DNA of 64,000 nt, from the NCBI GenBank assembly GCA_910587405.1, contig CAJUKS010000004.1, forward strand, positions 62,001-126,000, given 5' to 3'. Below the pieces are notes generated by a model, which searched no databases, was not told the origin of the DNA, and saw only the letters and a list, made by a program, of their open reading frames with translations. A program made the position numbers and the translations under genes. This document shows, one piece after another, positions 17,726 through 26,622 of this stretch. The DNA is from an uncultured Alphaproteobacteria bacterium. Lineage in GTDB: Bacteria; Pseudomonadota; Alphaproteobacteria; RF32; CAG-239. The first letter of the stretch is position 1. The number at the start of each line of letters is the position of its first letter.

Positions 17726-18574
17726 ATGACAGTCATTCGCGTTGCCGCCAAGGCCTTTATTGTCCGCAACAATTGTTTTTTGCTGTTGGAACGGTGTCAA
17801 TCAGACACCGCCCGTCACCCCGAATATGATATCCCCGGCGGCGGAGTGGAAAACGGTGAAAGCTATCTGCAGGCGCTGGAACGCGAAATTACCGAAGAAA
17901 CCGGACTTAAAGCCAACATCAGACAGCCGCTACGGGCATGGAACTATTCGGAAAAAGAAGGAGAAATGCTCTACGGAGTCACTTTTGCCGCCGATTACAT
18001 TTCCGGCACGGTTCGCCTTTCAGACGAGCATCAGGCCTGGCAATGGATTGATTTTGACAATTTGGAAACGCTTGATCTGCCGCGTTGGATCAAAGAAGAA
18101 GCCCGGCTGGCCGCTCAAATCGTCATCCCCGCTTCTTCCGCTGTTTGTCCGCCTCAGATCACCCGTACCCACGCAGGGGTTTACGGCATTATTCGTAACG
18201 CTTGCAACCAACTGCTGGTGATTCGCAAACGCCGCGGTCCTTACAGCGGTCGGTTTGATTTACCCGGCGGATCCCCCGAAAGCGGGGAAAGCGAAATTGA
18301 AACGCTTGCCCGCGAACTTGAGGAAGAAACCGGCTGCCGTCTCCTCAACGCCGGAAAACGCCGCCGGGAAACCGTTTTATTTACCGATTTTGATGAAGAA
18401 GACGGCCGTCCCGGATGCTTAAAACATACCGCCGTTTTGTTCGACTGCACCGTAGAAGGCAGCCCCGACGATCACATTAACGATCTCGATTCCAACGGCG
18501 CGCTGTGGATAGATGAACAGCAAATCAACGCCCGTAACGCTTCTCCTCTGGTTCAATTGGCACTCAAAAAATGA
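17726..18574 (+). CDS. Tandem Nudix hydrolase (two Nudix domains)
   Basis: The 282-residue protein contains two complete Nudix boxes. The first is near residues 40-62 (GGGVENGE...REITEETGL) and the second near 182-204 (GGSPESGE...RELEEETGC). Both keep the GX5EX7REUXEEXGU residues, so both may be active on nucleoside-diphosphate-linked substrates. The start at 17726 has AAGGAG eight bases upstream. Its stop overlaps the start of the kinase-like gene (ATGA), indicating coupling. The duplicated layout is less common than single-domain Nudix proteins. Substrate unknown. Confidence 0.88.
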   Translation: MTVIRVAAKAFIVRNNCFLLLERCQSDTARHPEYDIPGGGVENGESYLQALEREITEETGLKANIRQPLRAWNYSEKEGEMLYGVTFAADYISGTVRLSDEHQAWQWIDFDNLETLDLPRWIKEEARLAAQIVIPASSAVCPPQITRTHAGVYGIIRNACNQLLVIRKRRGPYSGRFDLPGGSPESGESEIETLARELEEETGCRLLNAGKRRRETVLFTDFDEEDGRPGCLKHTAVLFDCTVEGSPDDHINDLDSNGALWIDEQQINARNASPLVQLALKK

Positions 18575-19098
18575 AAATACTCATCATCGGCATGCTCGGT
18601 TCGGGAAAATCGACTCTGGCTTATGAACTCAGTCGTCATTTTTCGCTGCCGCGTCTCAATTTGGACGAAGTCTCCCGCGACCCTCAGACCGGCGCCTATC
18701 GCAGTGACGAAGACTGCCGCCGCCTCATAGACGAATTTGCACGCCGCTGTTCCGACTGGGTAGCCGAAGGCTCTCAGCAGCAATTATATCGCCGGCTTTC
18801 CCCGGACCTGATTATCCATACCGACGTTTCACGCTTTACCGCGGCATGGCGTTTCACCCGGCGTTTTTTTAAAGCTCGGCGGCTGATCGGAAAAAACATC
18901 GATCCCGGTTTGCCGGTTCAGCCTTATCACTACCGCCGTCCGACCGTAGCCAAAATTTTACAGTGGGACCGTTGCAACGGCGTTCTTAATCGTGAGATTA
19001 AAGAATATACGGCTTCGATTGCTCTCCCGGTTATCAAAATAAAATCACGCCGCGACTACCCCGCATTGTTTCGTCGGCTAAAACATTTGACCGATTGA
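18571..19098 (+). CDS. P-loop kinase-like protein (adenylate kinase / topology modulation type)
   Basis: The 175-residue protein opens with a Walker A motif, GMLGSGKST (residues 7-15). It is followed by LNLDEVSRD, a lid-like Arg-rich helix pair (RFTRRFFKARRLIGKN) and DLIIHTDVSR. This matches the small adenylate-kinase-like proteins annotated as topology modulation or AAA family. The phosphate acceptor is not known. It is translationally coupled to the tandem Nudix gene, which suggests a joint role in nucleotide metabolism or salvage. Confidence 0.72.
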   Translation: MKILIIGMLGSGKSTLAYELSRHFSLPRLNLDEVSRDPQTGAYRSDEDCRRLIDEFARRCSDWVAEGSQQQLYRRLSPDLIIHTDVSRFTAAWRFTRRFFKARRLIGKNIDPGLPVQPYHYRRPTVAKILQWDRCNGVLNREIKEYTASIALPVIKIKSRRDYPALFRRLKHLTD

Positions 19099-19156
19099 AT
19101 CGGCCGCAAACGGCATTATATGATAATCAGTCAGTCATTTAAACCGGAGAAATCGG

Positions 19157-20032
19157 ATGAGTATATCACAGGCCATTTTCGCTGCCGGCTGTTTTTGGGG
19201 AATTCAGGCGGTTTTTGACACTGTCCCCGGCGTCGTATCAACCACTGTCGGCTATACCGGCGGCAAAACCGAAAATCCCGGTTATCGGGAGGTATGCAAC
19301 GGCGATACCGGCCATGCCGAAGCGGTAAAAATTCTTTATGACTCCGATTTTATCAGTTACGAGCAACTGCTTGATATCTTTTTTGCCAACCATAATCCGA
19401 CCACGCTCAATCGTCAGGGGCCGGACATCGGCGATCAGTACCGATCGGCAATCTTTTACCTCACGCCCGAGCAACAACAGGCCGCGCTGAATAAAATCGC
19501 AGAATTGAACCAAAGCAAAGCCTACCCTTCTCCGATCGTCACTCAGGTGGTTCCGGCCGCCGAATTTTATCCGGCGGAACAATATCATCAGAAATACCTT
19601 GCCAAACAGGGACGAAGTTGCTGTTCCGCTACCCAACCGCCGCTCAAACGCAGTGACGAAGAGTGGAAAAAACGCCTTACCCCGGAACAATATCGCATTT
19701 TGCGCCAAAAAGGCACAGAACCGGCTTTTTCCGGAAAATATCTGGAAGTTAAGGAAGACGGAACTTTCAGCTGTGCCGCTTGCGGAAACCCGATTTTCCG
19801 TGCCGGCGACAAATTCGATTCCGGCAGCGGTTGGCCCAGTTTTGACCGTGCGATTCCCGGCAGTACCAAGGTTTCGCCCGACTTCAGTCACGGAATGGTA
19901 CGCGCCGAAGTTACCTGCGCCCGCTGCGGTTCCCATCTCGGTCATGTTTTCAATGACGGCCCCACCGCCACCGGCGCCCGTTATTGCATCAATTCCGGCG
20001 CCATGAACTTTGCCCCGCGCGAAAACAATTGA
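19157..20032 (+). CDS. msrAB: Fused peptide-methionine sulfoxide reductase MsrA/MsrB
   Basis: This 291-residue fusion repairs both diastereomers of oxidised methionine. The N-terminal MsrA domain has AAGCFWG (catalytic Cys11) and GYTGG, with GDTGHAEAV. The C-terminal MsrB domain (from about 165) has the zinc CxxC pairs CAACG and CARCG, SGWPSF, and catalytic Cys in RYCINSGAMNF. There is no signal peptide, so it is cytoplasmic, unlike the secreted PilB-type fusions. Resolving Cys candidates lie at the end of MsrA (SCCSATQ). It sits in a run of plus-strand maintenance genes with Nudix enzymes on both sides. Confidence 0.95.
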   Translation: MSISQAIFAAGCFWGIQAVFDTVPGVVSTTVGYTGGKTENPGYREVCNGDTGHAEAVKILYDSDFISYEQLLDIFFANHNPTTLNRQGPDIGDQYRSAIFYLTPEQQQAALNKIAELNQSKAYPSPIVTQVVPAAEFYPAEQYHQKYLAKQGRSCCSATQPPLKRSDEEWKKRLTPEQYRILRQKGTEPAFSGKYLEVKEDGTFSCAACGNPIFRAGDKFDSGSGWPSFDRAIPGSTKVSPDFSHGMVRAEVTCARCGSHLGHVFNDGPTATGARYCINSGAMNFAPRENN

Positions 20033-20091
20033 CATAACGGCCAAACGCACTACAATTCCCCAAAACTTCAATATTTTTCGGAATCCGTGCC

Positions 20092-20556
20092 ATGGAAAAC
20101 ATCTTTCGCTACTCAATCAAAGCCATTATCATTCATGAAGGCAAATTGCTGGTCGAAAGTTGTGATTACGGTCGCGGCCGCTTCAGCAAATTGCCCGGCG
20201 GCGGACATCAATGGGGCGAAACCATGGAACAGGCCCTGATCCGCGAATGCCGGGAAGAACTCAATCTGGAAGTGCAACCGCTGCAACTGGTGTTGGCACG
20301 CGACTACATTGCCAAAAACCACCATACCGTTCTTGACGAGCCTTGTTTTCATCAGGCCGAATTGATGTTCCGCTGCAAAGTGAACGATTTTTCACCCCTC
20401 GGCAACGGCTGCGAACCGGACGGCGACGGTCAGCAGATTCTCTGGCTTCCTCTCGATCGGTTGGAAAACTCCGATTTTGTCCCCAAAGCGATCATCCCCT
20501 ATCTTAAGAATATTGACACGATTCAACAAACGATCGTTTTGGGCGATGTAAACTGA
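20092..20556 (+). CDS. Nudix hydrolase
   Basis: This 154-residue single-domain Nudix protein has the box GGGHQWGE...RECREELNL (about 36-58) with the expected metal-binding Glu residues. The N-terminal strand FRYSIKAIIIHEGKLLVESCD is typical of the MutT/ADP-ribose pyrophosphatase-like branch. Specificity cannot be read. It is the last gene of the plus-strand cluster, followed by a GC-rich hairpin and the convergent RND pump gene. Confidence 0.85.
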   Translation: MENIFRYSIKAIIIHEGKLLVESCDYGRGRFSKLPGGGHQWGETMEQALIRECREELNLEVQPLQLVLARDYIAKNHHTVLDEPCFHQAELMFRCKVNDFSPLGNGCEPDGDGQQILWLPLDRLENSDFVPKAIIPYLKNIDTIQQTIVLGDVN

Positions 20557-20582
20557 AGTTTTTTCTTCTCTCTTTCAATGAA

Positions 20583-20608
20583 GATGCCGCCGGTTTCCCG
20601 GCGGCATC
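20583..20608. terminator. GC-rich hairpin between convergent genes
   Basis: A perfect 11-bp inverted repeat (gatgccgccgg / ccggcggcatc, loop tttc) lies between the Nudix and RND pump stops. Neither side has a clear T run, so intrinsic termination is likely but not strongly supported. Confidence 0.45.
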
Positions 20609-20613
20609 GCAAC

Positions 20614-23600
20614 TCAGCGCAATTTGCCCTTCAGCGGCGGGCGTCCGAGCTTCTCGGCCCGTTTGCCGATCTTCCGACGCAGAATATTTTCTTCGTCAAA
20701 CCTTTCGCCGATCATGGCAAACATCATCGGCACAAACAAGGTTGCCACGAAGGTCGATAAAATCATGCCGCCGATCATCCCGGTCCCGATCGCATGACGG
20801 CTGCCGGCGCCGGCACCGGTGGAAACCGCCAGCGGCAAAACGCCGAAAGTAAATGCCAGAGAGGTCATCACAATCGGCCGAAACCGCAGCTTGGCCGCAC
20901 TGACGGCCGCTTCGGCATAAGTCATGCCGTTTTGTACCTGCATCACCGCAAACTCAACGATCAAAATTGCGTTTTTGGCCGCCAGACCGATCAGGGTGAC
21001 CAAACCGACCTGGAAATAGAGGTCGTTTTGAATACCGCGCATATAAACGGCCAACAATGCGCCCAACACCGCAAACGGCACCGACAGAATGACCACAAAC
21101 GGCAGCGACCATTTTTCATACTGGGCCGCCAAAATCAAAAAGATCATGATCAAACCGAAAACAAATGCCTGCGTCGAAGCGCCGCCGGTCAGTTTTTCCT
21201 GATAAGCCGACCCGATCCACGACAACGAATAGCCGCTTCCCAACACCTCCGCCGCAACCTGTTCCATCGCCGCAATCGCCTGACCGGAAGAATAGCCGCT
21301 TGCCGGATCGCCCAAAACTTTGGCTGCCGGGAAAATATTGAACCGGTTGACCAGTTCGGGCCCGGTAACACGTTCGACGTGCAAAAGGGTGGACAACGGC
21401 ACCAGCTGGCCGCTGTTAGACTTGACATATACATAGCGCAAATCATCGGGCGTCCGCCGGAACTTGGCTTCCGACTGCAAAGTTACCCGGAAGTTGCGCC
21501 CCATGTAGGTGAAATCATTGACATACAGATTACCGAACGTCGACTGCATCACCGCATAAATCGCATTGATCGGCACATTGAGGATTCTTGCCTTTTCACG
21601 ATCCAGATCCACCCGGTACTGCGGCGTGCTGACCGAGAAAGTGGTGCGGACATTGTCCAACTCGGGACGTTCGTTGGCCACGGCAACAAATTCCCTCACC
21701 TTTTCCATCAGTTCTGCCGAACTTTTGCCGCCGCGATTCTGAATATAACCTTCAAAACCGCCGGCCGTACTCATCCCCATAATCGGCGGCATCGAAAAAG
21801 CATAACCGATTCCCTCCGGCTGGCTCATGCCGTATCCGGTATAAAGCTGAGCCAGAGCTTCCGCCGACTGGCCCGGTCCTTTGCGCTGATCCCAGTCCTT
21901 AAGCACAATGAAACTCAGGGCCGAATAGGTGTTCTGGCTCGAAGAAAGGATATTGAAACCGTTAATCGTCAACACATCCTGCAGATCCGGACTTTTTCTT
22001 AACATACCGCCGACGGTATTGGTAAAATTAGTCGTCCGTTTCAGCGAAGAAGCCTCGGGCATACTGTAAGACATCAGAAGCGTTCCCTGGTCTTCGTTCG
22101 GCACCAGGCCGCCCGGCACAATCTTAAACAGCAGCAAAATCAGGGCCATCACGCCCAGAAAACTGACCACCGCCGTTTTGCGGTGCTTAAGGAAAAACCG
22201 AACCCCTGCCAGATAAAGCTCGGTTGCCGCATCAAAAAAGTTGTCAAACCATTTGAAGAATCCATGCGGCTGCTTGTGTTCACGCACCGGTTTAATAATC
22301 AGGGCACATAACGCCGGCGTCAGCGTCAGTGCCACAAAAGCGGAAATCAGCACCGAAACCGCAATCGTGACCGAAAACTGCTTATACATCACGCCGGTCA
22401 TGCCGCCTAAGAAAGCAATCGGCAAAAATACCGATGACAGTACCAAAGCCACCGCAACCACCGGCCCCGACACTTCCTGCATCGCTTTGACGGCAGCCTC
22501 GCGCGGCGACAGTTTCTCTTCGCTCATCAGACGTTCGACGTTTTCCAACACGATAATCGCGTCGTCCACCACAATACCGATCGCCAGAATCAAGCCGAAC
22601 AAAGTCAGCAGATTGATCGAAAAACCCAACACATACATACCGGCAAAAGCGCCGATAATCGATACCGGCACCGCCAAGATCGGAATCAGGGTCGCCCGCA
22701 TATTCTGCAAAAACAAATAAACAACCGCAATAACCAGCAGCACCGCTTCAAAAAACGTATGAATCACTTCATTGATCGAAACATCGACGAATACAGTGGT
22801 GTCATAAGGAATTTCATAAGATATTCCTTCGGGAAAACTTTTGGAAACTTCTTCCATTTTCTGTCTGATCAACCCTGCCGTCTCCAGCGCGTTTGCCCCC
22901 GGTTGCAGATAGATCGCAAAAGCGACCGCCGGTTCGCCGTTAAAGAAGGAGTTGACACTGTAATCCTGAGCGCCCAGTTCAATCCGCGCCACGTCTTTCA
23001 GGCGCAAAATACCCCCCTTGTCATCGCTTTTAAGAATGATGTTGCCGAATTCCTTTTCATCGACCAACCGTCCTTTGGTGTTGACCGAATAGGTATAGGG
23101 CAGATACTCGTCGAGCGGTTCCTGTCCGAACTGTCCGGCGGCAAACTGCGAGTTTTGTTCCTGCACCGCGGCAATTACGTCCTGCGGCGTCAGATTGAAA
23201 TCGGCCAGTTTGTCGGGCGACAATAAGATCCGCATCGAATAATCCTGAGAAGCAAACAGCGACGCGCTGCCCACCCCTTTGATACGGCGGATTTCATCCA
23301 AAACGTTCAATAAGGTATAGTTGGAAACAAAAATGGTATCGTATTGCGGCGACGAAGACTTCATTGTCACCACCTGCAAAATCGCATTCGACTTTTGTTC
23401 GACCTTGACGCCTTGTTTGGTGACTTCGGCCGGCAGTTTTGAAGTGGCCGCCTGCACCTTGTTGTTGACGTCAATGGTCGCCTGGTCGGGATCGGTACCG
23501 ATGTCAAAAACCACCCCGATGGTCAGATAGCCTTGGGAAGTGGCGTTGGAATACATATAGATCATATTCTTGACACCGTTAATTTCCTGCTCGATCGGCG

Positions 23601-23790
23601 CGGCGACGGTATCCGCCAACACCTCGGCCGTAGCGCCGGGATAAATTGCCGTGATTTGAATTTCTGTCGGCACAATATTCGGATATTGCTCAATCGGCAG
23701 TACCTTCATTGATACCAGTCCCGCCAGTATAAAAATCAGCGAGACAACCGTCGCAAAAATAGGCCGGTCAATAAAAAACTTTGAAAACAT
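20614..23790 (-). CDS. RND multidrug efflux pump, inner-membrane HAE1 subunit
   Basis: The 1058-residue protein is an AcrB/MexB-type proton-driven exporter. It begins MFSKFFIDRPIFATVVSLI, has two sets of membrane helices around two large periplasmic loops, and carries the relay motif GIVVDDAIIVLENVER (two Asp in TM4). Conserved elements include PVSIIGAFAGMYVLGFSINLLTLFGLILAIG in TM3-4 (shown in part) and GLAAKNAILIVEFA in the second half. The C-terminus is a basic tail (RKIGKRAEKLGRPPLKGKLR). It is 16 bp downstream of the adaptor gene and in its operon. No TolC-type outer channel gene is in the window, so the pump must use one encoded elsewhere. Confidence 0.94.
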   Translation of the reverse strand: MFSKFFIDRPIFATVVSLIFILAGLVSMKVLPIEQYPNIVPTEIQITAIYPGATAEVLADTVAAPIEQEINGVKNMIYMYSNATSQGYLTIGVVFDIGTDPDQATIDVNNKVQAATSKLPAEVTKQGVKVEQKSNAILQVVTMKSSSPQYDTIFVSNYTLLNVLDEIRRIKGVGSASLFASQDYSMRILLSPDKLADFNLTPQDVIAAVQEQNSQFAAGQFGQEPLDEYLPYTYSVNTKGRLVDEKEFGNIILKSDDKGGILRLKDVARIELGAQDYSVNSFFNGEPAVAFAIYLQPGANALETAGLIRQKMEEVSKSFPEGISYEIPYDTTVFVDVSINEVIHTFFEAVLLVIAVVYLFLQNMRATLIPILAVPVSIIGAFAGMYVLGFSINLLTLFGLILAIGIVVDDAIIVLENVERLMSEEKLSPREAAVKAMQEVSGPVVAVALVLSSVFLPIAFLGGMTGVMYKQFSVTIAVSVLISAFVALTLTPALCALIIKPVREHKQPHGFFKWFDNFFDAATELYLAGVRFFLKHRKTAVVSFLGVMALILLLFKIVPGGLVPNEDQGTLLMSYSMPEASSLKRTTNFTNTVGGMLRKSPDLQDVLTINGFNILSSSQNTYSALSFIVLKDWDQRKGPGQSAEALAQLYTGYGMSQPEGIGYAFSMPPIMGMSTAGGFEGYIQNRGGKSSAELMEKVREFVAVANERPELDNVRTTFSVSTPQYRVDLDREKARILNVPINAIYAVMQSTFGNLYVNDFTYMGRNFRVTLQSEAKFRRTPDDLRYVYVKSNSGQLVPLSTLLHVERVTGPELVNRFNIFPAAKVLGDPASGYSSGQAIAAMEQVAAEVLGSGYSLSWIGSAYQEKLTGGASTQAFVFGLIMIFLILAAQYEKWSLPFVVILSVPFAVLGALLAVYMRGIQNDLYFQVGLVTLIGLAAKNAILIVEFAVMQVQNGMTYAEAAVSAAKLRFRPIVMTSLAFTFGVLPLAVSTGAGAGSRHAIGTGMIGGMILSTFVATLFVPMMFAMIGERFDEENILRRKIGKRAEKLGRPPLKGKLR

Positions 23791-23806
23791 GGTATTTCCT
23801 TTCGCT

Positions 23807-24955
23807 TTACTTGCTCAGCGTTTCGGATTTCTCAACCGGACGCACCGTCATCCCGGGACGAATCTTCATCAGATTGCTGACAATGACGCGATCGCCGGCT
23901 TTCAGGCCGCTGTCGACAATCCAGCCTCCTTCCCGCGTCATCAGGCCGGTATGAATATTGACCATTTCCACCATATTTTTACCATTCAGAACATAAACGT
24001 ACGAACCGTTGGCACCCTGCATGATTGCTTCCTGCGGCACGATCAGGGCATTGACCCGGGTCAGGCCTTCCATCACCAGGCGCAGAAACTGTCCCGGTTT
24101 TAAACGCTTTTTCGGATTCGGAAAAACCGCCCGCAGCTTGATGGTTCCGGTTCCTTCGTCAATCCCCGAATTAATAAAGTTGATTTGTCCCGCCAACGGG
24201 TATTCGGTATCATTGCTGAATTTTACTTTGGCCGTAATTTCGCTTTTGTTTTCCGGATTGCGGATCAATCCGTTATCAACCATGTTGGCCAGCGACATCA
24301 TCTCGCTCTCCGAAGCCGAAAAAATAACATAAATCGGATCCAACTGGGTAATGTTGGTCAAAAGTCCGGTGGCCGAAATCAGACTGCCTTCCGACTGGGC
24401 CTCCATGCCGGTTACGCCGCTGATCGGCGCTTTTACCTTGGTATAGTCAAAATTAAGCTGCGCCGTTTCCACTTCCGATTCTGCCATCTGAACCGCTGCC
24501 TTTTGCGCTTCCAGTTCTGCCATTGCTTCATCACGGGACTTTTCGCTCACAACCTGCTGTTTATACAGTTTGGCAATTCTCTCCCAATCGTTTTCGGCAC
24601 GGTGAAGCTGAGCTTTGGCTTTAGCCAAGTTGGCTTTGGCATTGTTCAGCTGCGCACGATATTGCTCGGGATCAATTTCAAACAAAACGTCGCCTTCGCG
24701 CACTTCCGAACCTTCGACATAATTCTTTTTCAGCAGAATGCCGCCGACCCGGGCCCGCACTTCGGTCTCTTTGTATCCCTGCGCGCGCGCCGAGAATTCA
24801 AAACTGAGGGGAACGTCACGCGGTTCGACTTTCATTACCTCCACCGACATCATTTCCTGGCCGGCAGACGCCTGCCGCGCTTTTTCTTCTTTGCAGGCGC
24901 AAAGGGCCAACACCAAAAACAGTCCGGTAAACAACTTGCTTTTTTTCAACATCAC
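23807..24955 (-). CDS. RND efflux periplasmic adaptor (AcrA/MexA type)
   Basis: This 382-residue adaptor links the RND pump to an outer channel. A signal peptide ends in LALCAC (Cys21 if counted from the first Met), a plausible lipoprotein signal. The barrel-sandwich hybrid domain shows EVRARVGGILLKKNYVEGSEV, then an alpha-hairpin coiled coil (about 100-165) and the second lipoyl half KVKAPISGVTG. Beta-barrel and membrane-proximal domains follow (GQFLRLVMEG, VPQEAIMQG). It heads the two-gene pump operon. No regulator is adjacent; the upstream 118 bp to the MATE gene hold its promoter. Confidence 0.93.
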   Translation of the reverse strand: MMLKKSKLFTGLFLVLALCACKEEKARQASAGQEMMSVEVMKVEPRDVPLSFEFSARAQGYKETEVRARVGGILLKKNYVEGSEVREGDVLFEIDPEQYRAQLNNAKANLAKAKAQLHRAENDWERIAKLYKQQVVSEKSRDEAMAELEAQKAAVQMAESEVETAQLNFDYTKVKAPISGVTGMEAQSEGSLISATGLLTNITQLDPIYVIFSASESEMMSLANMVDNGLIRNPENKSEITAKVKFSNDTEYPLAGQINFINSGIDEGTGTIKLRAVFPNPKKRLKPGQFLRLVMEGLTRVNALIVPQEAIMQGANGSYVYVLNGKNMVEMVNIHTGLMTREGGWIVDSGLKAGDRVIVSNLMKIRPGMTVRPVEKSETLSK

Positions 24956-25072
24956 ATAACCTTTCCTAATTTATTTTATAATGCCGCTGAATTTCTCAAT
25001 AACATAAACCGTTTTTTTATTTCCGTCATCTCTTTTTTGCAACCGGGCGGGTTTTGGGCCGGCATGAGGCAA

Positions 25073-26410
25073 TTAGAAACCTTTGCCGGAAAAATGCCGC
25101 CGCGGTTGCGGTTTGGCCTTTTTGCCAAACCACAAATAACAGACAAACAAGAACAGCAAAACCCGTGATACCGGCATCGCCAGCCAAACGCCGTCCATGC
25201 CGAACCACAAAGGCAGCGTAAACAGACATAACGGCAGGGCAACAAACGCGTCGCCGTAAATCAGCAGCGACGAATCAATAATTTTTCCGGTTGCCTGATA
25301 ATAATAACCGGCCACCCGCACCACGCCCAGCAAGACAAATGCGGTCGAACTGATAATCAAACCGTGCGCGGCTAAGGCCGCCGCCTCGCCGTGAAGATTA
25401 AACCATCCCGGAAAAACGTTATGCCCGGCAACCGAAACGCCCGTCATCACAATCCCCAACCCGAAGGCCGTATAATACCCCATATTGCCGATAACGTTCT
25501 GACGACGATAGCGACGGCCGCCGTACAAATAAGCGACCAAAGGCTGCACGCCGAGAGAAAGTCCGGTCATTAAAAGAGAACCGAGAGATTCCACCGCACC
25601 GACAAAAGTATACGCCGCCAGACCGTTCACCTGACCGTATTTCAACGCTTGGTAATTATGAAAAAAAAGCATTGCAATGATCGACAGTTGGTTGCCCAAC
25701 GACGGAAAACCGTTGACCAGAATATCTTTCAGATATTTAAACTTCAGTTTGAACATCGCCCAGTCAAACCGCAGCTCGGTATAGCCGGTCGTGAAATACG
25801 TTAGCCCGGCCACCGCTATCACAACCTGAGAAACCACGGTCGCATAAGCGGCACCGGCAATGCCGCCGCCCAGCGGAAAAATAAACAGATAGTCAAGCGC
25901 CACATTCAGCAGCAGGCCGCCGATCATCAGCCACATCGACAACACCGGGCGGCCGTCGTTGCGGATAACCGACAACATCGCCGTCACCAGCATATAGGCC
26001 AAATTGCCGACAATCAAAATCCGCGCATACCTTACCGCTCCCGGAATCAATTCGTCCGAAGCGCCGAAAAGCCGTAAAATATCAACCAGCCACATATAAA
26101 CCGACACCGTCATTGCCGCGCTGAAAACCACCTGCCACACCAGCATGTTGGCAAAACTGCGACGGGCCCGCCGAAGATCGCCGTTGCCCCGCGACTGCGA
26201 AATGATAATTGCCGCCCCGGTACCGAGCATATCGCCGACAGCGCCAAACAGCATCACCAGCGGCCAGGTGACCGCGACCGAAGCCAACCCGAGTTCTCCC
26301 GCGCTCCAACCGATAAAGATCGTGTCGACAATGCTGTAAGAACCGACGATCAGCATCCCGATCATCGAAGGTAACACGTACGACAAAAACAATTTTGTAT
26401 TCTTCTTCAT
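25073..26410 (-). CDS. MATE family efflux transporter
   Basis: This 445-residue protein has about 12 membrane helices and MATE signatures in both halves: an N-terminal SYVLPSMIGMLIVGSYSIVDTIFIG, GTGAAIIISQSRGNGDLRRAR (each shown in part) and a C-terminal QPLVAYLYGGRRYRRQN. It exports cationic or other small molecules using an ion gradient; the substrate is unknown. The start at 26410 gives MKKNTKLFLSYV. An in-frame TTG at 26500 would add an unconserved 30 residues. It may be co-directional with the RND pump operon but is separated by about 118 bp. Confidence 0.92.
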   Translation of the reverse strand: MKKNTKLFLSYVLPSMIGMLIVGSYSIVDTIFIGWSAGELGLASVAVTWPLVMLFGAVGDMLGTGAAIIISQSRGNGDLRRARRSFANMLVWQVVFSAAMTVSVYMWLVDILRLFGASDELIPGAVRYARILIVGNLAYMLVTAMLSVIRNDGRPVLSMWLMIGGLLLNVALDYLFIFPLGGGIAGAAYATVVSQVVIAVAGLTYFTTGYTELRFDWAMFKLKFKYLKDILVNGFPSLGNQLSIIAMLFFHNYQALKYGQVNGLAAYTFVGAVESLGSLLMTGLSLGVQPLVAYLYGGRRYRRQNVIGNMGYYTAFGLGIVMTGVSVAGHNVFPGWFNLHGEAAALAAHGLIISSTAFVLLGVVRVAGYYYQATGKIIDSSLLIYGDAFVALPLCLFTLPLWFGMDGVWLAMPVSRVLLFLFVCYLWFGKKAKPQPRRHFSGKGF

Positions 26411-26622
26411 AAACTCACCGGAAAAAATATCGTTAAATTTTGTGTCACGGCAGTCCCCTTCTCCCGCCGTTTCTCCCCTGTTTAATGCAAACCACTCCAA
26501 AAATCAAACCTTATTTAGTCTCTCCAAGCCGATTCCCAACGGTTTATTTTTATTGAAAAAGACAAATATTCCGTGTAAAGTGAAACAAATTTAGACCAAA
26601 CTTTTTACGACTGGAAAATGCG

